This document shows, in pieces, positions 43,922-51,126 of a DNA stretch of 64,000 bases. How positions within the stretch are numbered: the first letter of the stretch is position 1; every line of letters starts with the position of its first letter. The translations under genes were made by a program, and so were the position numbers. The notes under the pieces are model-generated. The model had not been told where the DNA came from and ran no database searches. It worked only from the letters and a program-made list of their open reading frames with translations. The stretch covers positions 124,001 through 188,000 of the forward strand of contig JAWKNA010000004.1 of assembly GCA_041391925.1 (NCBI GenBank), written 5' to 3'. Source of the stretch: JBPOFM01 sp041391925. GTDB taxonomy: Bacteria; Bacteroidota; Bacteroidia; Flavobacteriales; Flavobacteriaceae.

Positions 43922-44209
43922 GTGATATTACAAACGACATTTCTATTCATCGGCACCACAGAAGTCATCTTCATATTGTTTGTGGTGGTTATGGTTTTTG
44001 GAGCTGATAAAATTCCTGAAATTGCCAGAGGTTTGGGAAAAGGGATGCGACAATTACGAGATGCTACCAATGATATTAAAGGTGAAATTACCAAGAGTGT
44101 AGAGGAAAGCAACATCAAGTCAGATGTTACCAGCAGCATGGGTAGTGAAATCAAGAAATTGAAAGATGACTTGGATGATTTTACGGGATCCGTAAAGCGG
44201 AAATTATAA
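43922..44209 (+). CDS. tatA: Twin-arginine translocase subunit TatA/TatE
   Basis: A 95-residue membrane protein of the Tat pathway, which exports folded proteins. It has one N-terminal helix (about 5-25), the hinge FGADKIPEIARGLGKGMRQL and a charged amphipathic helix and tail. It starts at GTG (43922); no ATG is available. It is near-convergent with the O-methyltransferase gene (6-bp overlap). tatC is not in the window. Confidence 0.93.
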   Translation: MILQTTFLFIGTTEVIFILFVVVMVFGADKIPEIARGLGKGMRQLRDATNDIKGEITKSVEESNIKSDVTSSMGSEIKKLKDDLDDFTGSVKRKL

Positions 44210-44851
44210 CTTAATTTTCCTACTAACTGTAAGCCCATCTCTAATAGGTAAAATCACAGTTTCAATTCTTGAGTCATTTTTAAGCAATTCGTTGTACTTC
44301 AAAATAGCTTTTGTAGATTTATCCGAATCTTTTACTGGCTCCAAGACCTTTCCGCTCCAAAGAACGTTATCTGACAATATGAGTCCTCCTGGTTTCAACT
44401 TGTCAACAATCAAATGAAAATAATTGACATAGTTTTCTTTATCAGCATCTATAAATACTAAATCGAAGGTTTTTTCAAGTTTCGGAATGATTTCCAAAGC
44501 ATTTCCCAAATGCTGATGGATTTGGTTTCCAAACCTAGATTTATCAAAATATCTTCTTTGAAAATCATATAGTTCTTCGTTGTTGTCGAGCGTATGAAGT
44601 TCTCCGTCTTTTTGAAGACCTTCAGCCAAGCATAATGCAGAATAGCCTGTGTAAGTGCCTATTTCAAGAATGTATTTCGGATTGATAAGTTTTGAAATCA
44701 AACTCAATACACGGCCTTGATAATGACCACTCAACATACGGGGTTGCATTATTTTTTGGTGTGTTTCTCGGTTAAGTTGTTGCAGTAATTCCGGCTCATT
44801 TTCAGAATGAGCTTCGATGTAGTGTTCTAGTTCGTCTGATATAAAATGCAT
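44204..44851 (-). CDS. Class I SAM-dependent O-methyltransferase
   Basis: A 215-residue member of the caffeoyl-CoA/catechol O-methyltransferase-like family. SAM and metal segments are ILEIGTYTGYSALCLAEGL, DLVFIDADKENYVNYF and LKPGGLILSDNVLW. It is the last gene of the kynurenine operon: its ATG overlaps the stop of the ACMSD gene by 1 bp. It could methylate a catechol-like or hydroxy-aromatic product, but its real substrate is unknown. Confidence 0.9.
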   Translation of the reverse strand: MHFISDELEHYIEAHSENEPELLQQLNRETHQKIMQPRMLSGHYQGRVLSLISKLINPKYILEIGTYTGYSALCLAEGLQKDGELHTLDNNEELYDFQRRYFDKSRFGNQIHQHLGNALEIIPKLEKTFDLVFIDADKENYVNYFHLIVDKLKPGGLILSDNVLWSGKVLEPVKDSDKSTKAILKYNELLKNDSRIETVILPIRDGLTVSRKIKL

Positions 44852-45936
44852 TATCCTAAAATTCTATCCAAAAACTTTTGCTTTCCAACTTCATCATCAC
44901 CATATAGCCATTGGATGACATTGTCTTCCCACATGGCATTTTTCTCTTCTTCACTCACAATGTTGCGCTCAACGGCTAGGTCCAATATTTTTCCTGGATA
45001 AGACGACTGTTTGGCACTTTCCATTTCGCCTAGCGGATAAGGGTCATCAAGACCCATTATGACTTGTTTCGACGTTTGATTTTTAATCAACAATTGCAAG
45101 GAACCAGTATCGTGGACCAGCGTGTCGAAGAAGATATTTTTATGACCTACGGCTTTTCTTGGATGATGCTTTCCTTCAAACAAATCGGGTCTGCCATCAA
45201 ACCCTTGTATTCGACGTCCCAAATTGATTTGCGCCAACTGACCTCCGTGGGCAAAACACGTACGCATATTTGGATATTTATCTTGATAACCGTTTAAGGT
45301 CAAAAAGTGATAGGCATCGGCACATTGGGCCAACATCCAAATCAAATGAAAACGCCAAGACGTGTTTTCCAGTTTGATGAATTTTTCACCATCATACGGA
45401 TGAATTTCCACAGCCAAATTATATTTATTGGCCAATTCAAAAATGGGTTCATTTTCCTCATCAAAAATACAACGCCAAGTACCAATCGTATCCATATAGT
45501 GAGTTGGCAGACATAAGAGTTGCATTCCCAATTCCTCTACGCATCGTTCAATCTCCCAGCAGGCACCACGCACAAAACCTGGATGCACCACAAATCCACA
45601 AGTGAATTTACTTGGATTTTCGTGTTGAATTTTCGCATTAAAATCATTTTGAAAACGCAATGCCTGTTTCATTTCTTCGACGCGCAGACCGTTGCCATAT
45701 AATTGTGACAAGTTCAAAACCACAGCGTGGTCAATCTTAAAACGTTCCATCCAAGCCAGTTTTTCATCCAAGAAAAAACTGGAATCCGTGATGGGACGGT
45801 TCCAATCTTTTTGAAGCATAAATTTTCGATCCTTATCCACCCAAAAAATCCCCTTGTCTTTCATAAACTGTGGAATTTCCTCTGGGTAAGGCAGAAGGTG
45901 CGAATGGCCGTTGATACGTAGTTTGCGTTTTTCCAT
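44851..45936 (-). CDS. 2-Amino-3-carboxymuconate-6-semialdehyde decarboxylase (ACMSD)-type amidohydrolase
   Basis: A 361-residue TIM-barrel amidohydrolase. The metal motif HSH (His11, His13) opens the chain; further ligands are likely in LAVEIHPYDG, TCFAHGGQ and IMGLDDPYPLGEME. The domain and its position just after 3-hydroxyanthranilate dioxygenase make ACMSD the likely function: it removes CO2 from the ring-cleavage product and steers the pathway away from quinolinate. It follows the dioxygenase by 38 bp and overlaps the methyltransferase gene. Confidence 0.88.
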   Translation of the reverse strand: MEKRKLRINGHSHLLPYPEEIPQFMKDKGIFWVDKDRKFMLQKDWNRPITDSSFFLDEKLAWMERFKIDHAVVLNLSQLYGNGLRVEEMKQALRFQNDFNAKIQHENPSKFTCGFVVHPGFVRGACWEIERCVEELGMQLLCLPTHYMDTIGTWRCIFDEENEPIFELANKYNLAVEIHPYDGEKFIKLENTSWRFHLIWMLAQCADAYHFLTLNGYQDKYPNMRTCFAHGGQLAQINLGRRIQGFDGRPDLFEGKHHPRKAVGHKNIFFDTLVHDTGSLQLLIKNQTSKQVIMGLDDPYPLGEMESAKQSSYPGKILDLAVERNIVSEEEKNAMWEDNVIQWLYGDDEVGKQKFLDRILG

Positions 45937-45941
45937 ATAAT

Positions 45942-45965
45942 TTCCTGCGAAGGCAGAAATCTTTT
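45942..45965 (-). repeat. Degenerate palindromic element (CCTGC family)
   Basis: Minus-strand TTTCTGCCTTCGCAGGAAA is an imperfect palindrome in the 38-bp gap before the ACMSD gene. It is a diverged relative of the element inside the RidA gene at 49560-49586. Confidence 0.6.
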
Positions 45966-45974
45966 TATGTTATC

Positions 45975-46511
45975 TTAATCCTCTAACTGAACTTTCTTCG
46001 GCGGTTCCATAATCTCGCCGCAATTTGGACATTTTCGTTTGCCCTTGTCACCATAATATTTATCAAAAATGACAGGCATATCGGTCTCAATATTCTTCAC
46101 CGAAAAATCCTCTTCATAAAGTTTTGTCGTACAATTTTCACAGAACCAAAGAAGTGCATCTCGCATTCCTTCAGGCCGTTTGTACTCAATTACCAAACCT
46201 ACCGTATTGGCGCCGCGTTGAGGTGAATGTGGTACTTTAGGCGGCAACAAATAAATCTCGCCTTCTTTGATATGTACATCTTTAGGAGTACCATTATCAA
46301 TGATTTTCAGTACAATATCACCTTCAATCTGATAGAAAAATTCGGGCGTTTCATTGTAGTGATAATCTTTACGGCTGTTTGGGCCGCCCACCACCATCAC
46401 AATAAAATCGCCATCTTTCCACACTACTTTATTGCCAACAGGCGGCTTCAACAAGTGCCTGTTTTCTTCAATCCATTCCTTGAAATTTATAGGAGAAACC
46501 AAATTGCTCAT
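45975..46511 (-). CDS. 3-Hydroxyanthranilate 3,4-dioxygenase
   Basis: A 178-residue cupin dioxygenase that opens the ring of 3-hydroxyanthranilate. The catalytic iron ligands are His51, Glu57 and His95, the same numbers as in the Cupriavidus metallidurans enzyme. A second, rubredoxin-like iron site is formed by Cys124, Cys127, Cys161 and Cys164 (FCENC, KCPNCG), as in the bacterial and fungal type. The ATG at 46511 is preferred to the upstream TTG. Confidence 0.95.
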   Translation of the reverse strand: MSNLVSPINFKEWIEENRHLLKPPVGNKVVWKDGDFIVMVVGGPNSRKDYHYNETPEFFYQIEGDIVLKIIDNGTPKDVHIKEGEIYLLPPKVPHSPQRGANTVGLVIEYKRPEGMRDALLWFCENCTTKLYEEDFSVKNIETDMPVIFDKYYGDKGKRKCPNCGEIMEPPKKVQLED

Positions 46512-46517
46512 AATCAA

Positions 46518-46574
46518 AAGCCCCTCTTAATCTCCCCAAAGGGGAGAAATTCTTAACTGGGCGGTTAAGAATAT
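46518..46574 (+). repeat. Palindromic intergenic element (CCCAAAGGG family) plus second inverted repeat
   Basis: The 202-bp gap upstream of the dioxygenase has TCTCCCC-AAA-GGGGAGA (46531-46547), preceded by AGCCCCTCTTAA. A second palindrome, TTCTTAAC / GTTAAGAA (46550-46571), follows at once. The first is a copy of the elements at 46684, 47498 and 47634. Confidence 0.8.
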
Positions 46575-46683
46575 TTGTTCGACATTCCATTTAAAATAAT
46601 CCTATAAATATACGAAGACCTTATAGGTTTTTAAAACTCGTAGAGTCAAATTTTAGAAGTTTGAGAAAATTTAGTTTAAAGTT

Positions 46684-46713
46684 CCCTCCCTTTGGGAGGG
46701 TTAGGGTGGGCTT
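46684..46713 (-). repeat. Palindromic intergenic element (CCCAAAGGG family)
   Basis: Minus-strand AGCCCACCCTAA followed by CCTCCC-AAA-GGGAGG. It abuts the SDR stop codon directly. It is nearly identical to the copy at 47634-47663. Confidence 0.85.
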
Positions 46714-47496
46714 TTACAAAGATTTTGTTCGACCACCATCAACAGGAAGGTTAATTCCGTTAATATAACCAGCGCATTCACTTGCCAAGAATACCACTGC
46801 ATTGGCCACTTCTTCTGGTTCGGCAAAACGTTTGGCAGGTGTGACGTTTTTCATCATTGTCTCGGCATCTTCATAGGTGCCGTTTATTTTTTTGGCTACA
46901 TTTTGAAGTATGGTGGTCAATCGCTCTGTCGCTGTTGCACCTGGCAAAACGTTGTTTACCGTAATTCCAAAAGGACCAACTTCGGTTGCCAAGGTTTTGC
47001 TCCAATTGGCCACAGCGCCTCGAATGGTATTGCTCACGCCCAAACCTTCAATAGGTTGTTTTACAGACGTTGAAATCATATTGACAATACGTCCATAGCT
47101 TTCCTTTTTCATAAACGGAATCACTGCTTGCGCAAGAATATGGTTGCATTTTAAATGTTGTGTAAACGCATTTTCAAATTCATCCAGTTCAGCATCTAGA
47201 ACAGTACCTGCTTTAGGACCGCCTGTATTGTTCACCAGAATATGGAAGCCACCATTTTCCGCGATATATTCAGAAACTTTGCTTTTCACGTCATCGGGAT
47301 TTGAAAAATCTGCCACGATATAGTCGTGTTGGCGTTGTTTGGGAAGTTCTGCCAAAACTTCTTTCAGCTTGTCTTCATTCCTGGCAATGAGCGTTACTCT
47401 CGTGCCCTCGTTTGCCAAACCAATGGCAGTGGCTTTTCCTATGCCTGCAGTACTTCCACAGACCAATGCGTTTTTATTGTTGAGTTTTAAATCCAT
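46714..47496 (-). CDS. SDR-family protein lacking the catalytic Tyr/Lys
   Basis: A 260-residue short-chain dehydrogenase/reductase fold. The dinucleotide motif GSTAGIGKA (14-22), VNNTGGPK and the C-terminal INLPVDGGRTKSL are present. The catalytic YxxxK is not: at its place stands Ser155-Asn-Thr-Ile-Arg159 (GVSNTIRGAVANWSK). Ser142-144 are kept. Some divergent SDRs share the SNxxR form. It lies within the kynurenine operon, with palindromic elements touching both ends. The reaction is unknown; oxidoreductase activity by the usual mechanism is unlikely. Confidence 0.88.
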   Translation of the reverse strand: MDLKLNNKNALVCGSTAGIGKATAIGLANEGTRVTLIARNEDKLKEVLAELPKQRQHDYIVADFSNPDDVKSKVSEYIAENGGFHILVNNTGGPKAGTVLDAELDEFENAFTQHLKCNHILAQAVIPFMKKESYGRIVNMISTSVKQPIEGLGVSNTIRGAVANWSKTLATEVGPFGITVNNVLPGATATERLTTILQNVAKKINGTYEDAETMMKNVTPAKRFAEPEEVANAVVFLASECAGYINGINLPVDGGRTKSL

Positions 47497-47497
47497 A

Positions 47498-47531
47498 CGC
47501 CCATCCTAAATCCTTCCCAAAGGGAAGGACT
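47498..47531 (+). repeat. Palindromic intergenic element (CCCAAAGGG family)
   Basis: CGCCCATCCTAAA followed by TCCTTCCC-AAA-GGGAAGGA, immediately upstream of the SDR ATG. It is inverted relative to the copy at the other end of the SDR gene. Confidence 0.8.
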
Positions 47532-47633
47532 TTTTTTAATTATTTTGAAAATTATTTATAATTCTTACTTTTCTTTAACTTAAGGAACTCTCAACAGGGA
47601 AAAGAGTTAGTTCAACTTTATTTTAACCACTTT

Positions 47634-47663
47634 CTCCCTCCCTTTGGGAGGGTTGGGGTGGGC
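47634..47663 (-). repeat. Palindromic intergenic element (CCCAAAGGG family)
   Basis: Minus-strand AGCCCACCCCAA followed by CCTCCC-AAA-GGGAGG. It ends 2 bp from the aldehyde dehydrogenase stop codon. It differs from the 46684 copy by one base in the conserved arm. Confidence 0.85.
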
Positions 47664-47665
47664 TA

Positions 47666-49105
47666 TTAATATTTTATACAAACATTCTTTGCCTCCGTAA
47701 AAAATCGCAAGGCCTCAAAACCACCTTCACGACCGACACCACTCGCTTTGACACCTCCAAAAGGTGTACGTAAATCACGCATCATCCAAGTATTTACCCA
47801 AACAATTCCTGCTTGCAATTGGTTGCTCATTCGCATCGTTCGCTTTAAATCATTGGTCCAAAGTGTTGCAGACAATCCATACTTCACTTTATTGGCCATT
47901 TGCAAAACGTCGTTTTCAGTATCAAAAGGCATTATAGTTACAACAGGCCCAAAAATTTCTTCTTGGTTTACTCGGCATTCATCGGTGGCAACTTCGATAA
48001 CCGTTGGTTCCAAATAGTAACCATTTTCGTAACCTTTTACGCTCACTTTGTTTCCGCCACAAAGAATATTGCCGTTTTCTTGTTTGGCAATTTCTATATA
48101 CTCCAATACTTTTTCAAGATGTGGTTTGGACACCAAAGCACCAATATTTGTAGAGCTTTCTGATGGATGCCCAACTTTCAAAGTTTTTACTTTTTCAACA
48201 AAATCAGTTTTGAATTTTTCGTAGATGCTGCGCTCCACAAAAATACGACTGCCACAGAGACAAATCTGTCCTTGATTGGCAAAGGATGAGCGAACCGTTG
48301 TGTTCAGCATATTGTCATAATCACAATCAGCAAAAATGATGTTTGGGTTTTTTCCGCCCAATTCCAAAGATAATTTCTTGAACATTGGCGCCGCAAATTT
48401 GGCGATGTGTGCGCCAGTTGCAGTTCCACCAGTAAAACTAATGGCTTTAATGTCTGGATGCTCAATAATGGCTTGACCTGTTGTGGTACCAAGTCCGTGA
48501 ACAATATTCAAAACTCCTTTTGGAAGACCAGCTTCTGTACAAATCTCACCGAGTAAATAGGCAGTCATTGGTGTGACTTCGCTAGGTTTTGCAACCACAC
48601 AGTTTCCTGCCGCAATAGCTGGAGCAATTTTCCAAGTGAACAAATAGAGTGGAAGGTTCCAAGGCGAGATACAACCAACAACACCAATCGGTTGCCGCAA
48701 TGTGAAATTGATGGCATCGTGGCCAACACTTTCGTGACTTTCGCTCGCAAATTGTGTAATGGCATTTCCAAAAAAGCGAAAGTTGCTCGCAGCTCTTGGA
48801 ATGTCCACTTCTTTTGCCAAGGATACAGGTTTGCCGTTATCTTTGCTTTCCGCTTCTGCAAAGCGTTGCAAATTGGCTTCCAGTAATTCTGAAATCTTGA
48901 TAAGAATTCGACTGCGTTCTTCCAAAATGGTTTGCGACCAACTTGGGAATGCTGATTTGGCAGCGATATATGCGTTTTCTACATCATCTTTTGAGGAATT
49001 TGGAATCTTACCATACACCTCACCAGTTGCAGGACAAAAATTGTCCAACCATTCATTTGATGATGGGTTTTCGTATTTGCCGTTGATGTAGTTTTTAATG
49101 TTCAT
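47666..49105 (-). CDS. 2-Aminomuconate (hydroxymuconate) semialdehyde dehydrogenase
   Basis: A 479-residue NAD-dependent aldehyde dehydrogenase. The catalytic Cys is in NQGQICLCGSR and the Glu in LSLELGGKNPNIIF; SPWNLPLYLFTWKIAPA and FTGGTATGAHIA bind NAD. Within the kynurenine operon it is expected to oxidise 2-aminomuconate semialdehyde made after ACMSD. The start is the ATG at 49105 (MNIKNYINGKYENP); the open frame upstream runs only through a repeat-like hairpin. Confidence 0.92.
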   Translation of the reverse strand: MNIKNYINGKYENPSSNEWLDNFCPATGEVYGKIPNSSKDDVENAYIAAKSAFPSWSQTILEERSRILIKISELLEANLQRFAEAESKDNGKPVSLAKEVDIPRAASNFRFFGNAITQFASESHESVGHDAINFTLRQPIGVVGCISPWNLPLYLFTWKIAPAIAAGNCVVAKPSEVTPMTAYLLGEICTEAGLPKGVLNIVHGLGTTTGQAIIEHPDIKAISFTGGTATGAHIAKFAAPMFKKLSLELGGKNPNIIFADCDYDNMLNTTVRSSFANQGQICLCGSRIFVERSIYEKFKTDFVEKVKTLKVGHPSESSTNIGALVSKPHLEKVLEYIEIAKQENGNILCGGNKVSVKGYENGYYLEPTVIEVATDECRVNQEEIFGPVVTIMPFDTENDVLQMANKVKYGLSATLWTNDLKRTMRMSNQLQAGIVWVNTWMMRDLRTPFGGVKASGVGREGGFEALRFFTEAKNVCIKY

Positions 49106-49120
49106 TTCATTCACAGATAA

Positions 49121-49158
49121 TAGAAAAAAGACAATAGAAAATAGACGTCTTTTTTCTT
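49121..49158 (-). repeat. A/T-rich inverted repeat between RidA and dehydrogenase genes
   Basis: GAAAAAAGAC (49123-49132) and GTCTTTTTTC (49147-49156) are perfect inverted arms around a short loop with repeated TAGAAAATAGA words. It fills most of the 59-bp gap. It could form an mRNA hairpin. Confidence 0.6.
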
Positions 49159-49164
49159 TTCTCA

Positions 49165-49602
49165 TTATTCTTTTTTCTTATAAGCCATCACCTTAATTTC
49201 CACCACCAAATCCGGATGTGGCAATTGATGCACTGCGACAGTAGTTCGCGTTGGGCCTGTTTCCTTATCGAAAAACTCTGCATAGGCTTTGTTGTAACCT
49301 GCAAAGTCGTTCATATTCACCAAAAAAGAGGTGACATCCACCACATCTTTTAAGGAAGCACCTTCATTTGCAAGATTTTTTTCGATGTTCTTCAAAACTT
49401 CACGCGTTTGCACTTCGGCATTCAATAGTTTGGTGCCCATTTCGTCTATAATGTCAACACCTGCAATCGTATTGTCCGCTCGGCGCGAACTCGTGCCAGA
49501 TACAAAAATGAAATCACCCACACGTTTTGTGTGTGGATAAGCACCTCTTGGTGTGACATTTGTTCCTGCGGAGGCAGGAATCTCATTTTTTTTGTTACTC
49601 AT
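49165..49602 (-). CDS. RidA-family protein, probable 2-aminomuconate deaminase
   Basis: A 145-residue YjgF/RidA trimer-type protein (PHTKRVGDFIFVSGTSSRR, VDVTSFLVNMNDFAGYNKAYAEF, GPTRTTVAVHQLPHPDLVVEI). Next to the semialdehyde dehydrogenase it is the likely 2-aminomuconate deaminase (NbaF/AmnD type). Residues 7-15, EIPASAGTN, are encoded by a palindromic repeat element that is in frame and absent from the expected family N-terminus. Confidence 0.88.
   Translation of the reverse strand: MSNKKNEIPASAGTNVTPRGAYPHTKRVGDFIFVSGTSSRRADNTIAGVDIIDEMGTKLLNAEVQTREVLKNIEKNLANEGASLKDVVDVTSFLVNMNDFAGYNKAYAEFFDKETGPTRTTVAVHQLPHPDLVVEIKVMAYKKKE
49560..49586 (-). repeat. Palindromic element inside the RidA reading frame
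   Basis: Minus-strand ATTCCTGCCTCCGCAGGAA is a near-perfect palindrome (TTCCTGC / GCAGGAA) within codons 7-15 of the RidA gene. A diverged relative lies at 45942-45965. Confidence 0.8.
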
Positions 49603-49620
49603 ATTATAATATTCAATTTG

Positions 49621-49648
49621 TAGTTCTCGACTGCGCTCGAACTGACAT
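49621..49648. repeat. Palindromic element (TCGACTGCGCTCGA family)
   Basis: TTCTCGACTGCGCTCGAACT is an imperfect palindrome in the 52-bp gap between kmo and the RidA gene. The same core occurs at 51103-51125, followed in both cases by GACATTAT. Confidence 0.85.
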
Positions 49649-49654
49649 TATAAT

Positions 49655-51058
49655 TCAATGTTTAAAATTTTTGGCGACACGGTCATCATCCAAAATTTCT
49701 TCTGTGGCTGCTTTTACTTTTTCCAAAGTAGTTTTTAAATCGTCATTAAGACTGATTTCTTTGTCGGTCAGCATATTTAAAATGGCTTTGTCTTGGGCAC
49801 GACCTCGCAACATAGCTTCTCTGTAACCAATGTCTTCATTAAAGGTCACCAAAGAATATTTTGAAGAATAGTCATCAGGAAAATTCTTTTCAAATGCCAT
49901 TTCCAGATTTCTTTTTTCCCTGAAGATAGTGTGATTGACGTGGCCTTTCATTTCGTGAAAATTGTCAATTGCCAAATCGGCAATGGCATCGGTATCTTTC
50001 TTACGATTTCGCTCGTAAATTTTAAAAATAGTTTCCCAATCTTGATGACCTTCATCCAGAACCTTATCAAACTCCACCACATCTTCAAAAGACGCATTCA
50101 TACCTTGTCCATAGAATGGCACGATGGCGTGGGCTGCATCACCCATCAAAAGTGTATTTCCTTTATAATGCCAAGGCGAACATTTCACAGTTCCCAAGGC
50201 CGACGTTGGATTTGTAAAGAAATCTTCAGCTAGGTTTGGCATCAATTCCAAGGCATCTTTAAAATATTTTCCGAAGAATTCCACCACTTTTTCCTGTGTG
50301 GTCAGATTGTTAAAGTTGTAATCACCTTCATCATAACTCAAAAACAGCGTGACCGTAAAGCTTCCGTCCAGATTAGGCAAAGCAATGAGCATAAAACTAT
50401 CGCGTCCCCAAATATGCAAAGCATTTTTGAAGGTTTTATAACCACCATTTTCTGCTGGAAGAATGCTCAATTCTTTATAACCGTATGTGAGCCAGTCTTG
50501 TGAGAAACTGAACAAGAATTTTTTGCCCAAAAAGTAGCTCTTTCTCATTGCAGAACCCGCTCCATCCGTCGCAAAAATGACATCTGCATCCTCCACAAAT
50601 TCGTGCTTGGTTTCGTAATCCTGAAACAATGCTGTGGTCTTTTCAAAATCAACCGATTTACATTTTTTATTGAAATGAATGGTGACATTTTCGCGTTTTT
50701 CGGCTTCGTCCAATAACAGGGCATTCAACTGACCACGAGAAATAGAATTGATGTATTCGTGTTCACGACCACTGTAAGGTGCAAATACCGTGTTGCCCTC
50801 TACATCGTGAAGCATACGACCATTCATCGGAATGCACAACTCCTTTACTTTATCTTCGATACCAACCAATTTCATTGCCTTGTTGCCTCTATCGGAAAAC
50901 GCCAAATTGATGGAACGACCAGCGCTGATATCAACTTTTCGTAAATCGGGACGCATTTCATAAACGGTCACATTATAACCACGCTGCCCCAATCGCAACG
51001 CCAACAAGCTTCCGCAAAGACCTGCTCCAATGATGAGTATATTTTGCTTTTGTTTCAT
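49655..51058 (-). CDS. kmo: Kynurenine 3-monooxygenase
   Basis: A 467-residue FAD-dependent hydroxylase that turns kynurenine into 3-hydroxykynurenine with NADPH and O2. The FAD motif is ILIIGAGLCGSLLALRLGQR; AGRSINLAFSDRG is characteristic of KMO, and GDAAHAIVPFYGQGMNASFE is the second flavin motif. The C-terminal part contains a less hydrophobic helix region than the mitochondrial enzyme. It follows kynU by 68 bp, a gap filled by two palindromes. Confidence 0.95.
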   Translation of the reverse strand: MKQKQNILIIGAGLCGSLLALRLGQRGYNVTVYEMRPDLRKVDISAGRSINLAFSDRGNKAMKLVGIEDKVKELCIPMNGRMLHDVEGNTVFAPYSGREHEYINSISRGQLNALLLDEAEKRENVTIHFNKKCKSVDFEKTTALFQDYETKHEFVEDADVIFATDGAGSAMRKSYFLGKKFLFSFSQDWLTYGYKELSILPAENGGYKTFKNALHIWGRDSFMLIALPNLDGSFTVTLFLSYDEGDYNFNNLTTQEKVVEFFGKYFKDALELMPNLAEDFFTNPTSALGTVKCSPWHYKGNTLLMGDAAHAIVPFYGQGMNASFEDVVEFDKVLDEGHQDWETIFKIYERNRKKDTDAIADLAIDNFHEMKGHVNHTIFREKRNLEMAFEKNFPDDYSSKYSLVTFNEDIGYREAMLRGRAQDKAILNMLTDKEISLNDDLKTTLEKVKAATEEILDDDRVAKNFKH

Positions 51059-51069
51059 TTTTTTTGCTG

Positions 51070-51125
51070 TCTGGTCGAGCGGAGTCGAGACCTATAATTA
51101 ACTTCTCGACTGCGCTCGAGGAGAC
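51070..51125. repeat. Pair of inverted TCGA-type palindromes between kynU and kmo
   Basis: GGTCGAGCGGAGTCGAGACC (51073-51092) and TCTCGACTGCGCTCGAGGAG (51104-51123) are related elements facing each other, each palindromic. They fill the gap. Confidence 0.85.
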
Positions 51126-51126
51126 A

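Noticed and set aside
46518..47663. Possible mobile gene cassette around the SDR gene bounded by inverted elements
   Set aside because: The flanking elements also occur outside the gene in the same operon, there is no transposase and no target duplication was visible.
45942..51125. CRISPR-like array
   Set aside because: The repeats belong to different palindrome families, are separated by whole genes and have no regular spacers or cas genes.
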